Positions 6,040 to 11,866 of a stretch of 11,866 nucleotides of DNA are shown piece by piece. Below the pieces are notes generated by a model. That model saw nothing but the letters and a program-made list of their open reading frames with translations. It ran no database searches and was not told the DNA's origin. Origin of the DNA: Armatimonadota bacterium (lineage in GTDB: Bacteria > Armatimonadota > Fimbriimonadia > Fimbriimonadales > Fimbriimonadaceae); contig JAFAFM010000336.1 of NCBI GenBank assembly GCA_023423495.1, positions 1 to 11,866 of the forward strand, read 5' to 3'. The position numbers were made by a program, and so were the translations under genes. Position 1 is the first letter of the stretch. Each line of letters starts with the position of its first letter.

Positions 6040-7143
6040 GTGAGTACACCTCTTCGTGTCGGCGTGGTCGGCTGTGGAAATATCAGCGGCATTTATTTCA
6101 AGAATCTAAGCCATTTCCACAGCACCCAAATTGTGGCTTGCAGCGATTTGGATACTGGTCGGGCTGACGAGGCATCACGACAGTACGGCATACCGCTCGT
6201 GTTGACGACAAAGGAGCTTTTGGAGCATCCGGATATCGACCTGGTTCTGAACTTAACGGTGCCCAATGCTCACGCAAGTATTGCCCTCGCCGCGGTCGCG
6301 GCTGGAAAGCACGTCTACAACGAGAAGCCGCTGACCATTTCCGTGGAGGATGCCCAGCAGCTTGTGGAGAATGCCCGTCAAAACGGGGTTCGGGTCGGGT
6401 GTGCGCCCGACACTTTCCTTGGAGGCGGAATTCAGACATGCCGCCAGCTGATCGATGAGGGCGCCATCGGGGAGCCAGTGGCGTGCGAAGCCCATATGCA
6501 GTGCCACGGCCACGAAAGTTGGCATCCATCACCCGAGTTCTACTACGCGAAGGGCGGCGGCCCGATGCTCGACATGGGCCCTTACTATCTCACCGCTCTC
6601 ATCAACTTACTCGGCGGAATTCGACGAGTGGCTGGCATCTCTCGGGTCACATTTCCAACCCGGACTATCACCAGTCAGCCCAAAAACGGTGCGCAGATCG
6701 AGGTCGAAACTCCGACCCACATCACGGGTTCCGTGGAGTTCGAGTCCGGCGCGATCGGCGTCGTGGTGCAAAGCTTTGATGTCTGGCACGGGTTGTTCGA
6801 GCCCTTGATCGTTCATGGAACGGAGGGTTCGCTCGTGGTTGGGGATCCAAACTCCTTTGGCGACATCGTGAAGGTGCGTGCGAGCCGCGGATCGGAATGG
6901 GAAACGGTAGCCCCCACTCACGGATTCACGGAAAACAGCCGTGGCTTGGGAGTTTTGGACATGGCCGCGGCCATTCGAGACGGCCGCCCCCACCGAGCAA
7001 ATGGCGATTTGGCTTTGCACGTTCTCGAAGCCATGCACGCTTTCAACGAATCGAGCGACCGAGGAGAACACATTCACTTGACAACCACCGTGGAGCGCCC
7101 GGAAGCGCTTTCTTCAGAAGAATTCGCGCAAGAGTTGGCGTAA
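6040..7143 (+). CDS. Gfo/Idh/MocA family NAD(P)-dependent oxidoreductase
   Basis: The N-terminal Rossmann fold has VGVVGCGNISG (from residue 7), an acidic residue after the second strand (ACSDLD), and the family motif NEKPLT with catalytic lysine K96. The C-terminal half is the usual alpha/beta sheet domain with GGGPMLDMGPYYLTALINLLGG; D178 is followed by Y182/Y183 where many members carry histidine, as in the glucose-fructose oxidoreductase branch. At 367 residues it is of normal family length. Such enzymes oxidise or reduce sugars, inositols and related polyols. The substrate cannot be read from the sequence. There is no Tat or Sec signal, so it is cytosolic. GTG at 6040 is supported by the fold beginning immediately after it and by a -10-like TAGAAT upstream. 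Its position 13 bases after the aminotransferase gene suggests a shared pathway, perhaps making an amino sugar or other aminated metabolite, but this is inference. Confidence 0.93.
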   Translation: MSTPLRVGVVGCGNISGIYFKNLSHFHSTQIVACSDLDTGRADEASRQYGIPLVLTTKELLEHPDIDLVLNLTVPNAHASIALAAVAAGKHVYNEKPLTISVEDAQQLVENARQNGVRVGCAPDTFLGGGIQTCRQLIDEGAIGEPVACEAHMQCHGHESWHPSPEFYYAKGGGPMLDMGPYYLTALINLLGGIRRVAGISRVTFPTRTITSQPKNGAQIEVETPTHITGSVEFESGAIGVVVQSFDVWHGLFEPLIVHGTEGSLVVGDPNSFGDIVKVRASRGSEWETVAPTHGFTENSRGLGVLDMAAAIRDGRPHRANGDLALHVLEAMHAFNESSDRGEHIHLTTTVERPEALSSEEFAQELA

Positions 7144-7224
7144 ACTAAATTTGAGTTCGGCGCACCTCGCGCTCGGGAACGATTACTAACCCCCCTCGGT
7201 TTTGGGCGAATGCCGGGTTGAAAC

Positions 7225-9279
7225 ATGAGTCAAATTTCCCGTCGAGATCTATTGAAAGTCGGTGCCGCCGCTGGTCTGGCACCCCTCGCAAAGTATGCGG
7301 ATGCATTCGCTGATGATGGAAGCTTTACCTTCACTTACTTCAGCGATACCCATGTGAGGTTAAAGGGGAACATCGACGAGAACCGGGCGATGTTCGCCGA
7401 AATGAAGGTTATCAATCCAGCTTTTGGAATTAATGGCGGGGACGTCACGGATTACGGTTGGGCAGGTGAATTCGACAACTACCAGATGCTGATCCGGGAG
7501 CTCGGGCTGAAGGTGTATGACACGGCCGGCAACCACGACGTGCGCTGGTCTCCGCAAGGCGTCAAGATTTTCAAAGAGCGGTTGGGCGAGCCTTTCGGCT
7601 ACTTCACTCACAAGGGCTGTCAATTCTTTGTTCTGGACAGTACGGTGCCCTTGAGTCACTGGGGCCACTATGAGGCTGAACAGCTTAGGTGGTTGGAGGC
7701 AAAACTTAAGAGTGTCGGACGCCAGAGCCCCGTGTTTATCATCACCCACCACTGGGTCGGCCGCGATGCCGTGATGATCGACAACGAAGAGGCGCTCCGC
7801 AAGGTGTTGGAGCCCTACAACGTGAAAATCATTTTCAACGGCCACGGCCATAGCGACCTGCTTTGGAACTGGGACGGCGTCGCGAATACGATGAACAAGG
7901 GCTTGTATCAAGGGTCCTGGCAGAAGGTCGATATTGACTTCACAAAGAACGAGGTTCGGCTTTCTCGTCGTACTCCCCAACGACCCCAGATGACTCAGTT
8001 GATCGCGGTCCCCCTCAAGAATGACCACAGCAAGCGGCCCATCTGGGCGACCGGAAACCTCCCAGTGTCTGAGGCATTCGATCTCGCCGCCGCCAATGGC
8101 GCCGACGTTCGCGTGAGCTATGGCAAGTGGGCGACCGCGGGCAGCACGGGTTCCCTTCCGCTCCTATTGGGCCGAACGAGCGGCGTTCAGGTGGTTGAAC
8201 TGCGTGATCCCAAGTCGGGTCGACAATCGACGTACATCCTGGATACCCCGTCAGAGGGGATCAAGCAGCTTTGGCAAACGGAGCTTTCCGGCGGCGTGAT
8301 GTCACATGTCAAGATCGCCAATGACCGGTTGCTTGTTTCCTGTATGGATGGATCGCTCAATGCTTTAAACAAGCAAAATGGCAAGGTCCTTTGGACAAAG
8401 AAGACCGGACGCTATTGCCACTCATCTCCGGTCCAGGACAAGGAGTTAGTCTTCGTGGGAAGCGCGGACGCCAACCTTTATGCTTTCCGGGTGTCGGACG
8501 GCAAGGAAATTTGGCGAGCCAGAACCGAAGGGCCCGTTTATGCCTCGTGCGCTGTTGCCGGCGAGATCGTGTGCGTTGCCAGCGGGGACGGCAAGTTTTA
8601 TGGCTTGGACCGCAACACTGGGAAGCCAAAGTGGACCTACGTGATGCCGACGAGTAATACCGCCTTCGCGCAAACCCATGCCGTGACTGACGGTGAGCGT
8701 TTCTACATCGGAGCTTGGGATAGCCACGTCTACGCGCTTGACGCCAAAACGGGAACTCTTGTGTGGAGGCAGCCATGCTTCCCACGGACTTTCGCCTACT
8801 CCCCGGCGATTGGTGGCCCCTGCCTCTATGAGGGCAAGATTTATGTGCCCGCTAATGGGAATGGATTGTTCTGCTTTAACGCGGACTCTGGCGAACAACT
8901 TTGGATGGTCAGCAGTCGGACCGACAAATACGGACACTCCTCACCGCGAATCCGGGACGGGCGTGTGTATGTCGGCGGGCTGGGTGACAACGGCGAGTTG
9001 AGATGCGTCTCGGCTGCAAATGGCGACGTACTTTGGGTGACCAAAACAGGCTCAGTGATCTACGATTCCTCTCCAGCGCTAGGCGATGGCTTCGTCGCAA
9101 TTGGATCCGTTGGGTCGCTGTTGTCGATCATGGATGATCAGTCAGGCGAGATGATCGCGCAAACCAGGCTACCTATCGGCCACTTCTTGGCTTCGCCAGC
9201 GGCGGAAGGTAGGCGCATTTACGCGGGGACCTACTCAAACACCGTGACCGCCTTCGAAGTTGTAAGCAAGCAACCATAA
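7225..9279 (+). CDS. Tat-exported metallophosphoesterase fused to a PQQ-type beta-propeller
   Basis: The 684-residue protein opens with a twin-arginine signal (SRRDLLK at 5-11, then AAAGLAPLA), so it is exported folded. Residues 34-270 form a calcineurin-like phosphoesterase with the full metal set: SDTH (D41, H43), GGDVTD (D73), GNHD (N103, H104), THHW (H175) and GHGHSD (H207, H209). After a linker, residues 349-684 form a beta-propeller of PQQ-like blades with seven Trp-bearing repeats (LWQTELS, VLWTKKTG, EIWRARTEG, PKWTYV, LVWRQ, QLWMVSS, VLWVTKTG). These blades resemble BamB/YncE-like or PQQ dehydrogenase propellers. No catalytic PQQ site is evident, so a binding or scaffolding role is likelier. 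The substrate (phosphomonoester, phosphodiester or nucleotide) is unknown. The start ATG 7225 is required by the Tat motif; the region before it (7144-7224) shows no clear promoter or Shine-Dalgarno. Confidence 0.92.
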   Translation: MSQISRRDLLKVGAAAGLAPLAKYADAFADDGSFTFTYFSDTHVRLKGNIDENRAMFAEMKVINPAFGINGGDVTDYGWAGEFDNYQMLIRELGLKVYDTAGNHDVRWSPQGVKIFKERLGEPFGYFTHKGCQFFVLDSTVPLSHWGHYEAEQLRWLEAKLKSVGRQSPVFIITHHWVGRDAVMIDNEEALRKVLEPYNVKIIFNGHGHSDLLWNWDGVANTMNKGLYQGSWQKVDIDFTKNEVRLSRRTPQRPQMTQLIAVPLKNDHSKRPIWATGNLPVSEAFDLAAANGADVRVSYGKWATAGSTGSLPLLLGRTSGVQVVELRDPKSGRQSTYILDTPSEGIKQLWQTELSGGVMSHVKIANDRLLVSCMDGSLNALNKQNGKVLWTKKTGRYCHSSPVQDKELVFVGSADANLYAFRVSDGKEIWRARTEGPVYASCAVAGEIVCVASGDGKFYGLDRNTGKPKWTYVMPTSNTAFAQTHAVTDGERFYIGAWDSHVYALDAKTGTLVWRQPCFPRTFAYSPAIGGPCLYEGKIYVPANGNGLFCFNADSGEQLWMVSSRTDKYGHSSPRIRDGRVYVGGLGDNGELRCVSAANGDVLWVTKTGSVIYDSSPALGDGFVAIGSVGSLLSIMDDQSGEMIAQTRLPIGHFLASPAAEGRRIYAGTYSNTVTAFEVVSKQP

Positions 9280-9280
9280 T
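9275..9280 (+). promoter_or_regulatory. -10-like element before the OsmC-family GTG start
   Basis: CATAAT differs from the TATAAT consensus at one base and ends 6 bases before GTG at 9287. It overlaps the stop codon of the preceding gene (9277-9279). There is no Shine-Dalgarno before the GTG, so a leaderless transcript is plausible. Confidence 0.45.
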
Positions 9281-9286
9281 CGAGAC

Positions 9287-9712
9287 GTGGTTACGGTTCA
9301 CTGGCAAAACGCCATGCTTTTTCGGGCGGAAACGCCCAGCGGTAACTCATTGTTGATGGATGCCTACCCTGAGGAAGGCGCGAAGTCGCAAGGGCCGACG
9401 CCGGTAGAAACATTGCTTTCCGCGATCGCCGCATGCAGCGCGATGGACGTGGTCAACATCTTGGAGAAGAAGCGGCAACGGGTTACTTCCTACCGTGTGG
9501 AAGTCGAGGGGCAACGGATTCCTCCGGGAACTTGGCCGAGGCCCTTTACAAGCATTACCGTAAAGCACGTCATCCAGGGCGAGAACATTGACCACGACGC
9601 TGTTCGACGCGCCATCGAGCTTACGGATGAGAAGTACTGCTCCGTGATTGCAACTTTACGAGAAGCGCCTCAGGTGATCAGCTTGTGGGAAGTCGAAGAT
9701 TCGAAACCCTAG
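9287..9712 (+). CDS. OsmC/Ohr superfamily protein, YhfA-like
   Basis: This 141-residue cytosolic protein has both conserved cysteines of the OsmC superfamily: C50 in LLSAIAACSAMDVVNILEKK and C118 in LTDEKYCSVIATL. The order and spacing, with PTPVETLLSAIAAC and the KKRQ/VEVEG stretch, resemble E. coli YhfA more than the peroxide-reducing Ohr proteins. OsmC and Ohr use the cysteine pair to reduce organic hydroperoxides; the role of the YhfA branch is not well established. The start is GTG at 9287, 7 bases after the phosphoesterase stop, with CATAAT as a possible leaderless -10. Its stop codon overlaps that of the convergent SLBB gene in a shared CTAG, leaving no room for a terminator. Confidence 0.9.
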   Translation: MVTVHWQNAMLFRAETPSGNSLLMDAYPEEGAKSQGPTPVETLLSAIAACSAMDVVNILEKKRQRVTSYRVEVEGQRIPPGTWPRPFTSITVKHVIQGENIDHDAVRRAIELTDEKYCSVIATLREAPQVISLWEVEDSKP

Positions 9713-10638
9713 AACCTAAACAAGCCGCCACGAAGGAAGTCTCGGAAGAATAGGAACGAACCCAGAAGTCTAGAAATGCGATCCAAGTCCGGCGTCTTCG
9801 TTTCTGGCACGTACACAATGTCACCAGGCTGAAGCTGAATATTTTGGGCGTCATCCTGTTTGCGAATGAATCGGACGATGTCCACTTGGATTCGGTCATA
9901 ACTTCCCGGCATACCAGCTCGCTCGCGAATCACCAACGTGCGACTAAGCCAAGATCTGGTTGGAATCTCTCCACCCGCCTGTGCCAACGCATCTTGAACC
10001 GTCATCGGTTCTTTATATGCAAATGAACCTGGTCTTGGAACCTGGCCAATAACGACGACTTTGTTATTCGACTCAGGAATGTTAAGAATGTCCCCTTCCT
10101 GAATTTCATAGTTCTGGGAAGTGTCGGCCCGGTTGAGCATTGCGTGGAGATCCAGAGGGATCAGCTCATCAGACCCTTTGCGACGATAGGTGGCACGCCG
10201 AAGGTCGGCTCGGTCCCAGTCGGGACCACCTGCCCGGCTGAGCAAGGTTAGTATGGTATCACCGGGCCTCATCTCGAATTCGCCTGGTGTGCGGGCAAAT
10301 CCGCTCACGGCCGCCCGGTAAGTGCGGAATTTGACAAGCGTGACTGAAACCTTGGGATCGCGTAACCGCAATCGCTCTGCATAAAGGTCAGTCAGCCTTT
10401 TTTGAAGTTCGGGAAGGGTCATGCCCTCAACGTAAATTGGATCGAGGTAAGGGAGAGAAAGCAAGCCATCGCGACCGACCGTTGCATCCACATTGACCGC
10501 ACCTTCCTGGTAGATCTGAACGTGGATTACATCGTTTTCCCGAAGGCGGTACGGTTCGCGATCCTGTCCAAAGGCCGCTACAAATGTAGCCACCCACACG
10601 ACAATAACGATTGCCAAATTAATCGCCGTCTTACTCAT
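9709..10638 (-). CDS. Polysaccharide export / SLBB-domain protein
   Basis: A signal peptide (MSKTAINLAIVIVVWVATFVAAFG, cut near residue 24) sends the 309-residue protein across the membrane. There is no lipobox cysteine, unlike Wza of E. coli. The poly_export domain covers about residues 28-110 (YRLRENDVIHVQIYQEGAVN, then DGLLSLPYLDPIYVEGMTL and PKVSVTLV). SLBB beta-grasp repeats follow, marked by VSGFARTPGEFEMRPGDTIL, VIGQVPRPGSFAYKEPMTV and LQPGDIVYVPE. Such proteins form or line outer-membrane channels for exopolysaccharide. The usual partners (a tyrosine kinase/co-polymerase, glycosyltransferases) are absent here, so its substrate is unknown. The C-terminus is hydrophobic and Phe-rich (FLFFRDFLRGGLFRF), possibly a membrane-seeking tail. 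It follows rsmI by 49 bases on the same strand. A TACAAT hexamer (10673-10678) in the gap might be a weak promoter, without a clear -35. Confidence 0.9.
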   Translation of the reverse strand: MSKTAINLAIVIVVWVATFVAAFGQDREPYRLRENDVIHVQIYQEGAVNVDATVGRDGLLSLPYLDPIYVEGMTLPELQKRLTDLYAERLRLRDPKVSVTLVKFRTYRAAVSGFARTPGEFEMRPGDTILTLLSRAGGPDWDRADLRRATYRRKGSDELIPLDLHAMLNRADTSQNYEIQEGDILNIPESNNKVVVIGQVPRPGSFAYKEPMTVQDALAQAGGEIPTRSWLSRTLVIRERAGMPGSYDRIQVDIVRFIRKQDDAQNIQLQPGDIVYVPETKTPDLDRISRLLGSFLFFRDFLRGGLFRF

Positions 10639-10687
10639 ATGCTATCCATGCTTGGACGTTGTCCGTTCGCGCATTGTACCTACGCAT

Positions 10688-11383
10688 CTAGTCTGCTCGG
10701 CGCGCCCGACGTAGTCCTTCCACCACAATTGTAACTTCACCTTTGCGAGGAACTTGTAATTCTGTGGGAATTATCGGTAACTCTGCACGAAAAACTTGCT
10801 CATGAAGTTTAGTCATTTCTCTGCAAATTGCATACCGTCGGGGTCCAAGTACTTCAAATGCTGCTTTCAAAAGCGCATCAATTCGAAATGGAGACTCGAA
10901 TAAAACGAGCGTATACGGGGATTCTCGGAAGGGCTCTAACTCCGCTTTTATCGGTCCGGGCTTACGGGCCAGGAACCCCAGAAATGCGTATCTCTGGGCA
11001 AAAAAGCCGCTAAGCATTAGGGCCAATGATACGGCGCTTGGGCCGGGAATGGCTTCCACGATCACATCTGCTTTATGGCAAGCATCACTCAACAATGCTC
11101 CGGGATCGGATACCACAGGTGAACCACCATCCGTCACCAAAGCGGCAGTCTTTCCGGATTCGATTTCCTCGAGATACTTCTCGATTACCGACGGCCCCGA
11201 GTGATCATTCAGGACGCGCATAGGCTTTTTGAGCCCCAGATGGGATTGAAGTTTGCCACTGATCCGAGAATCCTCGACGATCCAAAAGTCCGCCGATTCG
11301 AGGGCAGCTTTGGCTCGTTCCGAGATGTCGCCGAGATTGCCGATCGGAGTGGCAACAAGGGTTAGCTTGCCTCCACTCCCCAT
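10688..11383 (-). CDS. rsmI: 16S rRNA (cytidine(1402)-2'-O)-methyltransferase
   Basis: RsmI uses S-adenosylmethionine to methylate the 2'-hydroxyl of C1402 in the ribosomal decoding centre. The tetrapyrrole-methylase fold is clear: LVATPIGNLGDISERA at the N-terminus, then VEDSR (AEDTR in most RsmI proteins), LNDHSG, ALVTDGGSPVVSDPG (usually DAGTP), AIPGPSAV, FESPFRI (usually ESPHR) and ICREMTKLHEQV. The changes are conservative and in known motif places. At 231 residues it is somewhat shorter than E. coli RsmI, lacking its C-terminal extension. ATG at 11383 lies 2 bases after the TAG of the upstream coiled-coil gene, so the two are probably translated as a coupled pair. A GGCGG at the right distance may act as a weak Shine-Dalgarno. 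The family is firm, and the gene symbol follows from orthology of the motifs. Confidence 0.93.
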   Translation of the reverse strand: MGSGGKLTLVATPIGNLGDISERAKAALESADFWIVEDSRISGKLQSHLGLKKPMRVLNDHSGPSVIEKYLEEIESGKTAALVTDGGSPVVSDPGALLSDACHKADVIVEAIPGPSAVSLALMLSGFFAQRYAFLGFLARKPGPIKAELEPFRESPYTLVLFESPFRIDALLKAAFEVLGPRRYAICREMTKLHEQVFRAELPIIPTELQVPRKGEVTIVVEGLRRARRAD

Positions 11384-11385
11384 CG

Positions 11386-11866
11386 CTATTTCTTTCCGCC
11401 GGCAGCCTTTTCCTTGTTGGCTTCTTCCCTGGTTTTCACCTCTGAAGCTGCCTTCTTTGCGTCGGCATCGGCTTGCTTCTTGGCATCTTCTTCTGCCTTC
11501 TTCGCCTCTGCCTCGTACTTGTCTTGCTCCGTCTTCTGATCAACCCACTGCTTCTGGATATCTCGCAGGAGCTTCACATCTTCTGCAGCAAGCAGCTTGG
11601 AAGTCTCGCCTTCCTTGATCCACTTGTTAATCTCGTTGAAGACGCCCTGTCCGGCGGCATCGACCTGACCAAGGTTGGCGTTGGCAGCGGCCATCAACTG
11701 ATCTTTGAACCCATCAGCGTTCTTCTCACGCTTGTAGACCTCCACCAATTCAAGGCGCATGGAAGGATCTTCGTTGTCCGTGAGATAGGTTTCGTAAACC
11801 TGGATCTTCTGGTCGTCCAGCTTCTTCTTTTCTTCGGGGGAAGCGGTCGTGTAAATGTTCTGGAAG
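11386..11866 (-). CDS. Coiled-coil, Lys/Ala/Glu-rich protein, C-terminal part
   Basis: The frame is open without a stop from the TAG at 11386 to the right edge, giving about 159 residues; the ATG at 11760 is probably internal. The visible N-side, FQNIYTTASPEEKKKLDDQ and YETYLTDNEDPSMRLELVEV, reads like a helical (TPR-like) scaffold. From about the last 50 residues it becomes a TolA-like highly charged helix (EAEAKKAEEDAKKQADADAK), ending in AAGGKK. No domain was recognised. It is 2 bases upstream of rsmI. The full gene must be seen before assigning a role. Confidence 0.7.
   Translation of the reverse strand, partial: FQNIYTTASPEEKKKLDDQKIQVYETYLTDNEDPSMRLELVEVYKREKNADGFKDQLMAAANANLGQVDAAGQGVFNEINKWIKEGETSKLLAAEDVKLLRDIQKQWVDQKTEQDKYEAEAKKAEEDAKKQADADAKKAASEVKTREEANKEKAAGGKK

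Noticed and set aside
7144..7224. A promoter or RNA element before the metallophosphoesterase
   Set aside because: TTGAGT (7151) and a TTACTAA stretch (7183) are present, but their spacing is about 25 bases, too long for a sigma70 promoter. Nothing else stood out.
1..11866. Mobile elements, prophage, CRISPR array or defence island
   Set aside because: I saw no transposase, integrase, direct-repeat/spacer array or recognised defence gene on either strand, and base composition looks even.

Overview
The window looks like chromosomal DNA of a member of the Armatimonadota, most likely a Fimbriimonas-type bacterium. The best clue is the prepilin-like protein at 3819-4592. Its N-terminus ([20 protein letters not shown], then [11 protein letters not shown]) and H-x9-DG motif are the form I associate with the large pseudopilin families of Armatimonadota and Planctomycetes. 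Base composition is moderately GC-rich throughout. I see no insertion sequence, phage gene, integrase or CRISPR array. The assignment rests on recalled family resemblance and was not checked by a search.

Layout. Positions 1-1158 (+) hold the C-terminal end of a TPR protein that starts outside the window. On the minus strand follow a tRNA-Asn (with its own promoter and intrinsic terminator) and a small DUF4242 protein. The plus strand then carries glpX (class II fructose-1,6-bisphosphatase) and an N-acetylmuramoyl-L-alanine amidase with a lipoprotein-like signal. A good sigma70-type promoter at the end of the amidase gene opens into a cobalamin riboswitch (3582-3693) and an expression platform that can hide the ribosome binding site of the prepilin-like gene. 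Downstream on the same strand are a class III aminotransferase resembling L-lysine 6-aminotransferase, a Gfo/Idh/MocA oxidoreductase, a Tat-exported metallophosphoesterase fused to a PQQ-type beta-propeller, and an OsmC/YhfA-family protein. From 9709 to the end the genes lie on the minus strand: a polysaccharide-export/SLBB protein, rsmI (16S rRNA C1402 2'-O-methyltransferase) and the C-terminal end of a coiled-coil protein that continues past the right edge. OsmC and SLBB converge and share a CTAG at their stop codons.

How the genes work together. Most are separate housekeeping or envelope functions. The part most worth a second look is a B12 riboswitch placed in front of a pseudopilin-like gene, possibly with read-through into the aminotransferase and oxidoreductase genes. 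No gene in the window makes, imports or visibly uses cobalamin. A second pattern is that four plus-strand genes (glpX, amidase, oxidoreductase, OsmC) have a -10-like hexamer 6-7 bases before a plausible start codon. This is the arrangement of leaderless transcripts, and three of the four would start at GTG. There is no gene-free stretch longer than 300 bases. The longest gaps (1159-1447 and 3565-3818) hold the tRNA with its signals and the riboswitch with its platform.
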